Both the position numbers and the translations under genes were made by a program. The notes below the pieces were generated by a model that worked only from the letters and a program-made list of their open reading frames with translations, was not told the DNA's origin and ran no database searches. Of a stretch of DNA of 64,000 bases, positions 25,374 to 33,016 are shown piece after piece (positions within the stretch are counted from its first letter, which is position 1; every line of letters starts with the position of its first letter). The stretch covers positions 248,001 through 312,000 of the forward strand of contig QFWS01000004.1 of the NCBI GenBank assembly GCA_003144015.1, given 5' to 3'. The stretch comes from Flavobacteriaceae bacterium LYZ1037 (GTDB lineage Bacteria > Bacteroidota > Bacteroidia > Flavobacteriales > Flavobacteriaceae).

Positions 25374-26966
25374 TTGAAACCACACTTTTTGCTTTTTGTT
25401 TTATTTTTTCTTTTTCAAACAGTTTTGTTTTCTCAAGCTTTAAATATCAAAGAAAGAATAGATAAACAACTAACTAAAATCACTTCAGATACAATCATAA
25501 GTATTTCAGACAAAGAAACACTTTATGTCAAACTACTAGAAGATGCTTTAAAAAATGAATATAACAATGGGGTTTTAAATGTAGGCTTTAAACTTATGCT
25601 TATGTATTCAAATTTGGGACAAGACAAAAATGTAATAAGTATAGGTAATAAAATAAAAAAACATAGAAAAGGAGACGATGAAGATTCTAAACAATTGTTA
25701 GCCCGTATTTATCAAATTAATGCTTTAGCATTGGGTAATCTTGGGATGTTAAATGATTGTAGAAAAAGTTTTAAAACAGCTATTAAATATGCTGAAAGCT
25801 TAAAAAACAGCAACAAAAGAAATTATATTCTTTCTTTATGTTATGAAAATTACACTATAATTTTTGGGATTAAACACTTCAAAGAATACTCAAAGGACTC
25901 TACTTTATATTATTTGAAAAAAAGTATAGAAAAGGCTAATTTAATTAAAAACAAAAATAATGATATATCTCAAGATTTAAAATATGATATGATAGCTTTT
26001 GTTTATATGCGTATGGCTATTCATTCTTTGGAACAAGTAGATAAAGAAGGGTTTTTAGAATTAGCAGAGGATTACCTTAATAAAGCATTAGATATTAATG
26101 AAAATTACAACATCCTTCCTAGAAATAAAAGCATGTTACTAAATCAAGTAAGTTGGATGTATATGGAAAAGAAAGAATATTTAAAATCAATAAATTATGC
26201 AAATCGCTCTTTAATGATTGAAAAATTATATAAAGCTCCATATCATAGAGTTGAGTCATTTGAGTTTTTGGCAAGTTGTTACATGGAGCTAAATGAGAAA
26301 GAAAAATCAAAGACATATTTAGAAAAATATTCTTATTTAAAAGATAGCTTACTACTAACTGAAAAAGGGAGCATTGACGAACCTCTTATACAAAAAATAA
26401 CAGAAGAACGCGGTAAACTTAATAATAGCAATAAGAAAAAAATCTATTTAATAACAGCAAGTTTTTTGATTATTTCTGTTGTATTGCTCATTCTTTGGAG
26501 AATAAAAATCAAAAGGCTTAATTTAAAGTATATTACTTTAATAGAAAGGTTAGAATCTGAAAACAGAGAATTAAATAAGAAGAACATTATAGAAGATAAA
26601 AATATTCTGATAAATGAGGATGCTGTAAATACAATAATAGACAAATTAAATAGATTTGAAGCGTCTCGAAGTTTTCTTAAAAAGGAAGTCGATTTAACTT
26701 GGCTTGCAAATCAATTTAAGACCAATATAAAATATCTCTCGAAAACTATTAAGTTTAAAACAGGCAAAAATTTTAGAGATTACATTAATGGCTTAAGAAT
26801 CGATTATATAACCCATAGGCTTTATGAAGACCCTATATATAGAGAATATAAAATAGAATATCTTGCGAAGGAATGTGGTTATTCATCATCTCAAGTCTTT
26901 GTTATTTCTTTTAAAAAGGAGAATGAAGTTACACCATCTTTTTTTATAAAAAAACTAAAACAATAG
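25374..26966 (+). CDS. Membrane-anchored TPR/AraC-type transcriptional regulator
   Basis: A 530-residue protein with TTG start (no ATG is in frame upstream before a stop). It begins with a signal-like hydrophobic stretch (LFVLFFLFQTVLFSQ), continues with TPR-type helices over residues ~90-330, a membrane segment (YLITASFLIISVVLLILW, ~360-378), and a C-terminal AraC/XylS HTH domain with SLADWYAN-like LTWLANQFKTNIKYLSKTI and YLAKECGYSSSQVF. It couples a periplasmic sensing part to cytoplasmic DNA binding in one chain. The target is probably a neighbouring gene (SDR or the RCC1 protein). Confidence 0.82.
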   Translation: MKPHFLLFVLFFLFQTVLFSQALNIKERIDKQLTKITSDTIISISDKETLYVKLLEDALKNEYNNGVLNVGFKLMLMYSNLGQDKNVISIGNKIKKHRKGDDEDSKQLLARIYQINALALGNLGMLNDCRKSFKTAIKYAESLKNSNKRNYILSLCYENYTIIFGIKHFKEYSKDSTLYYLKKSIEKANLIKNKNNDISQDLKYDMIAFVYMRMAIHSLEQVDKEGFLELAEDYLNKALDINENYNILPRNKSMLLNQVSWMYMEKKEYLKSINYANRSLMIEKLYKAPYHRVESFEFLASCYMELNEKEKSKTYLEKYSYLKDSLLLTEKGSIDEPLIQKITEERGKLNNSNKKKIYLITASFLIISVVLLILWRIKIKRLNLKYITLIERLESENRELNKKNIIEDKNILINEDAVNTIIDKLNRFEASRSFLKKEVDLTWLANQFKTNIKYLSKTIKFKTGKNFRDYINGLRIDYITHRLYEDPIYREYKIEYLAKECGYSSSQVFVISFKKENEVTPSFFIKKLKQ

Positions 26967-27120
26967 TTTTAGTTTTTGAATTAAAACTGTTATTCACCAC
27001 ATTAAAAAAATTAATTGACAATAAAACTAGTAGGTTATAAATGTAATGATAGGATGAAGTAAAAATTTAAAGACTCTTTGTTAGTCTTATTTAAAAATTT
27101 TTCTAGGAAAGGTTGTTTTT

Positions 27121-27158
27121 AAAAAAAAAGCCGAATGCATGATTATTTACACTCGGCT
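27121..27158 (-). terminator. Terminator of the RCC1-repeat gene
   Basis: Stem AGCCGAATG (27129-27137) with CACTCGGCT (27150-27158), one mismatch, and an A-run to the left that is a T-run on the minus strand. It follows the minus-strand RCC1 gene, which ends at 27186. Confidence 0.8.
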
Positions 27159-27185
27159 AAACTAAAAACGTGTAATTAAAATTAT

Positions 27186-28616
27186 TTACTTTTTAATTAA
27201 TTTTATTGCATTAGATTTATCATTTATCTTTAAAATATACATACCTGTGGATAAGTCTGAAATATTGATAAGTTGATTATCGTTTAAATTTGAAAAAGTT
27301 TTCACCAAAACTCCTTGAATAGAAAATATTTTAAGTTCTTTTATACTTTCACTTTCTCTTGATTTTATATAGATATAGTCCATTGATGGATTAGGATAAA
27401 TACCAAATTGATCTATAGATACATTTTCAACACTTAGCTCTTCGTCGTCAACACATGTAGTTTGAGTTGGAAGACTGCTATTAGTTTGTGTCCCATCTCC
27501 ATTACCTAATTGATATAAATTATCTGTTCCCCAAGACCACATGGTAGTATTATTTTTGATAGCTCCAAAATGATATCCACCAACTCTTAGAGCCAAATTA
27601 TCCCAATCTGTATCAGTCCCTAGTTGTTGTGGTGCCAAATTGTTAGTGTTAGCTCCCACACCAGTAGTTCCACCATGATTTATACCAAATACATATAAAG
27701 TACCATTATCTTTTATAATAGCAGAACCATCCCAAGAGGTTGCAATGTGCGTAAAGTTAGAAGAAGCTTCAATAGGTTGAGGAGTTCTGAAATACTGAGC
27801 TCCTGCGCCAACAATGCCTAATCTACCATGTCCACTATATCCCCATCCAAAAATCTTACCTGTAGTTTTTATTCCTAAAACGTGATACACGCCACATGAC
27901 ACCTCATCCCAATCGGTGTCAGTCCCTATTTGAACAAAATCATCAGATTCTCCTCCAGTAGCACCAGTTCCTGTTTGACCCTCAACATTCGTACCGCATG
28001 ACCATAAAGTACCATTAGATTTTATACCAAAAGAGTTATAATATCCTGATGAGGTTTTAGACCAATCTGTTGCTAAAGAAGATTCTTGTTGCCAAGTAGT
28101 ATAGTATCCCAAGCTAGTGCCAACACCAAGACCTCCCCAGTCGTTATATCCTGTTCCCCACATTGTGCCATCAGTTTTAACAATCATACTATGATGATAA
28201 CCAGCAGAAAATGAAGATACGTTATTAGCCATTAAATAAGGTAAATACTGAGCGACACGATCACCTGTTGCTAATTGACCATAAGCATTTTTTCCCCAGC
28301 CATAAAGATCGTTGTTACTCTTTTTTGCAAGAATAAACCATCTTCCAACTGAAATATCAACCCAATCGGAATCAGTACCGACTTGAGTTGGGTGTTCTAA
28401 TAAAGTAATAGTGCCACTACCATTTCCAAGAATACCATTTAAATTCCGTCCCCATACCCATATTGTTCCATCTTGTTTCAATGCAACACTAAATTGTTCA
28501 CCTTGAGAAATTTTCTCCCAACCAGTTAGGGAACATTGTTGAGCACTCAAATTAAATCCGTACAAAAGGACTGAAATCAAAATAATCCTATTAAGTAACA
28601 AAGTAATTTTTAACAT
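27186..28616 (-). CDS. Secreted seven-repeat RCC1-type protein with T9SS sorting domain
   Basis: A 476-residue protein with a signal peptide (LISVLLYGFNLSAQ). Seven RCC1-like repeats, each with a core such as DGTIWVWGRNLNGILGNG, KIFGWGYSGHGRLG and TMWSWGTDNLYQLGNG, make a complete seven-bladed propeller over residues ~30-390. The C-terminal ~70 residues (GIYPNPSMDYIYI to GMYILKINDKSNAIKLIKK) are a type A Por/T9SS sorting domain, so it should be exported and attached to the cell surface. Its ligand is unknown. It is flanked by two AraC-type membrane regulators. Confidence 0.9.
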   Translation of the reverse strand: MLKITLLLNRIILISVLLYGFNLSAQQCSLTGWEKISQGEQFSVALKQDGTIWVWGRNLNGILGNGSGTITLLEHPTQVGTDSDWVDISVGRWFILAKKSNNDLYGWGKNAYGQLATGDRVAQYLPYLMANNVSSFSAGYHHSMIVKTDGTMWGTGYNDWGGLGVGTSLGYYTTWQQESSLATDWSKTSSGYYNSFGIKSNGTLWSCGTNVEGQTGTGATGGESDDFVQIGTDTDWDEVSCGVYHVLGIKTTGKIFGWGYSGHGRLGIVGAGAQYFRTPQPIEASSNFTHIATSWDGSAIIKDNGTLYVFGINHGGTTGVGANTNNLAPQQLGTDTDWDNLALRVGGYHFGAIKNNTTMWSWGTDNLYQLGNGDGTQTNSSLPTQTTCVDDEELSVENVSIDQFGIYPNPSMDYIYIKSRESESIKELKIFSIQGVLVKTFSNLNDNQLINISDLSTGMYILKINDKSNAIKLIKK

Positions 28617-29019
28617 AATTATAAATATTTTTTAAAAGTTTATTATTCAAAAATACATTCTTGATTACTTATTTTTGTTGTTTAAGAGTAATGTATTATA
28701 GAATATATAACACATTAAAAAAGAATCTAAAAAAAACATAAATATCTGTGTTTGTGTTAATTATATTGAATGATAATGGAAAAATACTCCTTATTATTAA
28801 TGAATAAACATCTTAGAAATTAAAGATAATTGATGGGAATTTTGTGATAAAAATGTAAAAAATTATATTAGCATAATTGAGCGGGACAAGTAGTATATGA
28901 ATTGTTGTTTTTATTTGTTTTATTGTGGTGGATTCTATAAACATATTGACATAACATTTTTTATTTTGTAAATTAATTCAATTTTTAATATATATATATG
29001 GAAACACTTGTTTCAAAGC
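28617..29019. other. A+T-rich noncoding stretch between RCC1 gene and AraC-type gene
   Basis: This 403-bp divergent intergenic region has no supported gene. On the minus strand TATTTTTG (28648-28655) matches the -7 consensus for the RCC1 gene and lies 32 bp upstream of its start. I see no other motif beyond A/T runs. Confidence 0.45.
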
Positions 29020-29592
29020 ATGTTTCAACAAACTATAAATGAAATGGATAATAGTCAAACTTTAATTAGTATATTTTTTTTGATTTTGTTCGTTTTTATT
29101 TTACGTAGGAAGTTAGTGAGCAGCATATACACATTATATTTTAAAGTTCATAAATCAATCCTTAAAAGTAAAATTAGGCTTCAAAATTCAATAGAAAAAC
29201 CGAAGAGCAATGAAGAATTATTGTATTTAACGGATGTGAAATCTAAAGCCTTACTTAAAAAATTAAAAAAATTTGAAAAAAACCAGCAATACACTAATAA
29301 AGATGTAAGTTTTTCCTTTTTAGCAAACTATATTGGTACAAATAGTAAATATTTAAATGAATTACTAAAAATACATGTTAATAAGACATTTAGTCAATAC
29401 ATTAATGATTTAAGGATTGATTATATAACTAATCTTTTGTATCATGAACCGAAATATAGAGATTATAAAATTACTTACCTTGCGGAAACTTGCGGTTACT
29501 CATCTAGAGAGATATTTTATAAAAATTTTAAAAAAAAAATGAGAATGACACCTTCACAATTTATTAAAAATTTAAAAAGCGATATTAATTAA
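29020..29592 (+). CDS. Short membrane-anchored AraC-type regulator
   Basis: About 190 residues from ATG 29020; TTG 29008 and ATG 29041 are alternatives. A membrane segment (LISIFFLILFVFILRR) near the N-terminus precedes a linker and an AraC HTH domain, FSFLANYIGTNSKYLNELL and YLAETCGYSSREIF. The DNA-binding half is clearly related to that of the 530-residue protein at 25374, but this one has no TPR part. It may be a truncated or simplified paralogue. It is the other flank of the RCC1 gene, whose promoter region it faces. Confidence 0.75.
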   Translation: MFQQTINEMDNSQTLISIFFLILFVFILRRKLVSSIYTLYFKVHKSILKSKIRLQNSIEKPKSNEELLYLTDVKSKALLKKLKKFEKNQQYTNKDVSFSFLANYIGTNSKYLNELLKIHVNKTFSQYINDLRIDYITNLLYHEPKYRDYKITYLAETCGYSSREIFYKNFKKKMRMTPSQFIKNLKSDIN

Positions 29593-29614
29593 TAGTGTTG
29601 ATTTAATTGTTTTC

Positions 29615-29955
29615 ATATTCATTTCAAATCCTCAAGTACCTTTTCATTTTTTTCTTGAACTTCAATACTTGTAAAAACCCATTTCTTAGTTACAAAAGTG
29701 GTATGAAACTAATATGTGTATTCCCTTTGTCGATTTCTTGTTTGATTAATTCTTCTGAGCCAAAATCAGGAAGTTTAATAGCATTTGGAAATAGTTGTTG
29801 TCATATTCTTCAACCTCATAACCTTCTTTAATCAATTTTTCTAAAAACAAAGAAAACTCACCTTTCGGAAATTTTTCGGGTTTGTTTTTCAAAAGCCATA
29901 GAGATTCTATGCAATTGAGATATTAAATAAAGTCTGTTTTGGTTAGTTGGACCAT
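29615..29955 (-). pseudogene. DUF2779/RecB-like nuclease gene, 5' remnant
   Basis: Reading minus from ATG 29955 gives MVQLTKTDFI, a stop, then YLNCIESLWLLKNKPEKFP and GEFSLFLEKLIKEGYEVEEY, then a shift of frame to NAIKLPDFGSEELIKQEIDK. Together this is the N-terminal ~110 residues of proteins of the DUF2779/TM0106 RecB-like family, whose first cluster cysteine matches the YLNC here. A stop codon and at least one frameshift, and absence of the catalytic part, make it a pseudogene. The start lies 6 bp after the Shedu stop, which indicates an ancestral operon. Confidence 0.65.
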
Positions 29956-29961
29956 ATACTT

Positions 29962-31141
29962 TTATCGAAGTTTTATTTGTTTAATGGTTAACTTCAATCT
30001 ATTTAATAGGTCATCATAGGATAGAATGTCGATTACGTTTTTATATTTACGCTTTACCACTTCAAAGTCGTGTTTTTGCTCGTTGGTTAAATTATTTTCT
30101 CTTCCCATGATTATAAAACCATTAGGATTAGTTATGTGAATTTTAAACCCTTGTGGAAGCTCATCTTTGTACTTGGTAATAAGTAAATTCTCACCTCGTT
30201 TCCCCATATATTGAGATAGTAAGTATATTTTTCAATCTGCATAACGGTTCCTGAAAGTTCACGTAGTGGAATGTAGTTGTCACGATACTTTACTTTAGTC
30301 ATGATAGCATGTTCAAAAGGTTGCTTAATTTCTACTACGTCTACATGTCCGTTAGCATCCACAAAAAGATAGTCCAGTGATTTAGTTGTCAAATCATCAG
30401 CATTCACAGGTACTTACCTGAAAACTGCAATATATTTAGGATAGAGTAATAGAAGAATATCGACGATTTCTAATTGCCAAGTAGTCTCATTATAATTCTC
30501 TTCATCTTCGAGCATTGATAATAACTTGTCATAGATAGTTTGATACTTATTAACCTCATAATCTTCATATATTTTTTCTGAATCTTTTACCTTTTCAAAA
30601 TAGTTTTTTAGTACAGATGATATTCGAGCTTGTGCATATAGTTTTTTCTCGTAGGAGGTAGAAAAGTTTTCAATTAATCCATAGAACTCTTTAAGAGGAA
30701 TGCTGTTATTGATTTTACCATCAATTATAATATCACCATCAACAAGCTCTGTGATTTGTTTGAATATAGAAATATTTGTTTCTGCAATGAATAGATTTAT
30801 ATCTGGTTAAATGTCTTTATGAAGAAGGGTTCTACGGTCTCTTACCAGTACATTAGGATATATTTCAAAATACTCATCTATTATTTTCCCTTCTTGAATT
30901 GTTTTTAGTTCCGCAATATTAAAAACAACATCAGGAATCTCTAGAATAAACTCTTGAGTGCTTAAGTTATATCTTGATTTTTAGCCAAGTATTTAGGAAT
31001 AAGATTAAATATCCTATGTACAATACCAACATAATTATGCCTTTTGAGTTCATTAATAACCCAATCATCATTGCTAAATCCTGAATCACTATAAGCATAT
31101 ATGAGTTGAAGATATTTAGATTTTTTTCTAATTTCTAACAT
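29962..31141 (-). pseudogene. Shedu (SduA, DUF4263) nuclease gene, degraded
   Basis: Pieces in order, from ATG 31141: MLEIRKKSKYLQLIYAY to PKYLAKNQDI, then a frameshift near 30975; LSTQEFILEIPDVVFNIAEL to LLHKDI, an in-frame TAA; PDINLFIAETNISIFK to YPKYIAVFR, another TAA; NADDLTTKSLDYLFVDANG to QIEKYTYYLNIWG, a frameshift near 30195; and LLITKYKDELPQGFK to SYDDLLNRLK. The Shedu nuclease core is readable: DYLFVDANGHVDVVEIKQP holds the Asp and the Glu-x-Lys, and MQIEKYTYYL and MGRENN with TYDDLL-like ends are family marks. Shedu blocks phages and plasmids; this copy should be inactive. Confidence 0.78.
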
Positions 31142-31144
31142 GGA

Positions 31145-31535
31145 TTAATCATAATTATATTTTACAATTCCATCAATTTCAGTTTGTCCATTATAAACAA
31201 TTGCTATACTGTGTTTCGCCCTAGTTAAAGCGACATAAAACTTTGCTTTAGTATCACATTCTGATTTGTCATTTTCTACTAGTGCAGTTTTTATCTTACC
31301 TGTTGGGTATAACAATGTTCTTTCAAAAGTTAATCCTTTAGACATCCCAAAATTAATTACGTTTCTGTGAATTAATTTTGTTCTTCTATCATACCTCATA
31401 ATTTGAGGATTAAATTCTTCAATATAATTTGGAACATTAGTGATGTTAACAAAAAAGACGCCATCACAACCTGTAACATCCTCATTTTTTGAGATTGTTT
31501 TTTCCATTTCTGGATAGATTAAATCAGCGACACTA
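31145..31535 (-). pseudogene. UvrD-type (superfamily I) helicase, C-terminal remnant
   Basis: The frame from about 31535 reads SVADLIYPEMEKTI and GVFFVNITNVPNYIEEF, then INFGMSKGLTFERTLLYPTG and KFYVALTRAKHSIAIVYNG, which are helicase motifs V-like and VI of UvrD/PcrA. Motifs I to IV are missing, because the frame meets the ssb promoter copy at its upstream end. The longest ATG-started part is 31145-31507. Its stop precedes the Shedu ATG by 3 bp, so the two were probably co-transcribed. The helicase is not functional. Confidence 0.75.
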
Positions 31536-31542
31536 CAAATTA

Positions 31543-31577
31543 TTCGATTACAAACGACTACAAGTATTTACAATCGA
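31543..31577. promoter_or_regulatory. Inverted repeat upstream of the right ssb copy
   Basis: TCGATT (31544-31549) and AATCGA (31572-31577) pair, matching the left-copy dyad at 19914-19950 with arms TTCGTTT/AAACGAA. The two differences in the arms compensate each other; one base differs in spacing. Confidence 0.35.
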
Positions 31578-31594
31578 CATTAAGTAAGTAAATA

Positions 31595-31655
31595 CCGAGT
31601 AATCTTTGCATGCTGTTTCATCTTTGCGGTGTTGAATGGAACAAATGAAATTCAA
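31595..31655 (+). promoter_or_regulatory. ssb promoter and leader dyad, right copy
   Basis: Contains CATCTTTG at about 31618-31625 (one mismatch from TAnnTTTG) and a TTGAAT-N12-ATTCAA dyad at 31632-31655. Loop sequences differ from the left copy while the arms are the same. It is 21 bp before the ssb start. Confidence 0.5.
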
Positions 31656-31675
31656 TATAATTAAAACCTTATCTT

Positions 31676-32008
31676 ATGAATACGTTAAGAAACAAAGTAC
31701 AGTTAATTGGAAACCTTGGTAATGATCCAGAAATTATCAATCTTGAATCAGGAAAAACATTAGCAAAATTTGCTATAGCAACAAACGAAAGTTATAAAAA
31801 TGCTAAAGGCGAAAAAGTAACAGACACACAATGGCATAATGTAGTTGCTTGGGGAAAAACGGCAGAGATTATTGAAAAATATGTCACAAAAGGCAAAGAA
31901 GTTGCTATTGAAGGAAAATTAACTTCAAGAAGTTACGAAACTAAAGAAGGTGAAAAACGCTATATAACCGAAGTGGTATGTAATGAACTTTTGATGTTAG
32001 GAAAATAG
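31676..32008 (+). CDS. ssb: Single-strand DNA-binding protein (intact right copy)
   Basis: A complete 110-residue SSB: MNTLRNKVQLIGNLGNDPEI, WHNVVAWGKTAEIIEKYVTKG and the end VVCNELLMLGK. It is the only intact copy with the full promoter region and is followed by an intrinsic terminator. It lies next to conserved genes (EamA, Tex), so it is likely the native copy. It binds ssDNA in replication, repair or recombination; it lacks the acidic C-terminal tail of the main replicative SSB. Its 5' half closely matches the truncated copy at 20063. Confidence 0.9.
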   Translation: MNTLRNKVQLIGNLGNDPEIINLESGKTLAKFAIATNESYKNAKGEKVTDTQWHNVVAWGKTAEIIEKYVTKGKEVAIEGKLTSRSYETKEGEKRYITEVVCNELLMLGK

Positions 32009-32028
32009 TATTTGTAAACTATATATTT

Positions 32029-32055
32029 AAAAAGCGACTTAGGTCGCTTTTTTTA
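32029..32055. terminator. Bidirectional terminator between ssb and EamA
   Basis: Stem AAAGCGAC (32031-32038) and GTCGCTTT (32043-32050) with a 4-base loop and a T-run beyond. It overlaps the end of the minus-strand EamA gene at 32039. Confidence 0.82.
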
Positions 32056-32914
32056 TTTTAAAAATCTGTTTCTCAATGAAGGTTACACGTATGCCAAACA
32101 ACAAAATAAATCCACCAAGAACCATTTGTAAAGAAATTGTTTCATCTATAAACATCCAAGCCAATAGGGACGCTAAAATACCCTGTCCCAACAAGCTTAC
32201 CGATACCCTAGTTGCTCTCATATGCTGTGTTGCATAACTAATAAGAAACCAAGCTAATAATTGACATACAACAGCCTGAATAATTAAAACGAGCCAACCT
32301 GCATTAGAAAAACCAGTAAATGGTTCGTTAATGGCATAACTTACAAGACCTAAATGAACTGAAGAAGACAGTAAACTTAAGGTCATAAATGTAATAACAT
32401 TCATCGTTTTTAAGACCTCCTTACTAATCAACATATAAAAGGCATAAAGCACACCTGAAAGAACTCCAAAACTAAAAGCCAAGTCAAAATCAAGGTTTCT
32501 AAATACAGTAAAACCAACCAACATCATCATCCCAAAAACGGCAATAACTGTCCCAATCCAAAAATTTGTTTTTGGTTTATCTTTTACAAAAAACAACGAT
32601 AAAACGCCTACCCAAACAGGAGATAAGTTTGTTAATAATGAAGCTTGAGTTGCTGTAGATTCTTGGATAGCAACATTCCAAACAGCCACATCGCTACCAA
32701 AAACAATACCACATAAAATAGCTAAAAGCCCAGCTTTTAAATTTGGGATTTTAAATTGTTTACTTATTAAAACATAAGGTAGTAACAACACCAACGAAAA
32801 CAACATTCTGTAGAATGCCGAAATAACTCCTGGTGTCAAGTTTAACTTAACCAAAATAGGGAATATTGAAATACAAAATATTCCAATAACTAGTGCTATT
32901 CTTGCCTTTTTCAT
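32039..32914 (-). CDS. EamA/DMT-family transporter
   Basis: A 291-residue integral membrane protein with about ten hydrophobic segments and the repeated EamA halves, the first starting at IALVIGIFCISIFPI and the second at LSFGVLSGVLYAFYML. Length and layout are those of drug/metabolite exporters of the RhaT/PecM-type superfamily in the inner membrane. The substrate, likely an amino acid or metabolite, is not indicated. It is monocistronic and convergent with ssb. Confidence 0.9.
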   Translation of the reverse strand: MKKARIALVIGIFCISIFPILVKLNLTPGVISAFYRMLFSLVLLLPYVLISKQFKIPNLKAGLLAILCGIVFGSDVAVWNVAIQESTATQASLLTNLSPVWVGVLSLFFVKDKPKTNFWIGTVIAVFGMMMLVGFTVFRNLDFDLAFSFGVLSGVLYAFYMLISKEVLKTMNVITFMTLSLLSSSVHLGLVSYAINEPFTGFSNAGWLVLIIQAVVCQLLAWFLISYATQHMRATRVSVSLLGQGILASLLAWMFIDETISLQMVLGGFILLFGIRVTFIEKQIFKIKKAT

Positions 32915-33016
32915 GTAAATCTATTTAGTAACTTAATTTGAACCGGCAAAAGTACTTATAATTTACAGGTTTTACTGAGACTAAATTAGCCAGTTGTGAT
33001 TAAATATTATCCTATT

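Noticed and set aside
29607-29831. Plus-strand frame of 74 residues
   Set aside because: It is antisense to the DUF2779 remnant, which has family-like sequence; no other support for the plus frame.
29962-30407. Programmed frameshift in the Shedu gene
   Set aside because: There are several lesions of both kinds (stops and shifts) and no slippery sequence was seen; decay is the simpler reading.
19908-31839. ssb repeats as att sites of an integrative element
   Set aside because: No integrase or recombinase gene is found between them and the repeats are too long and diverged for a typical att core; recombination through ssb is preferred.
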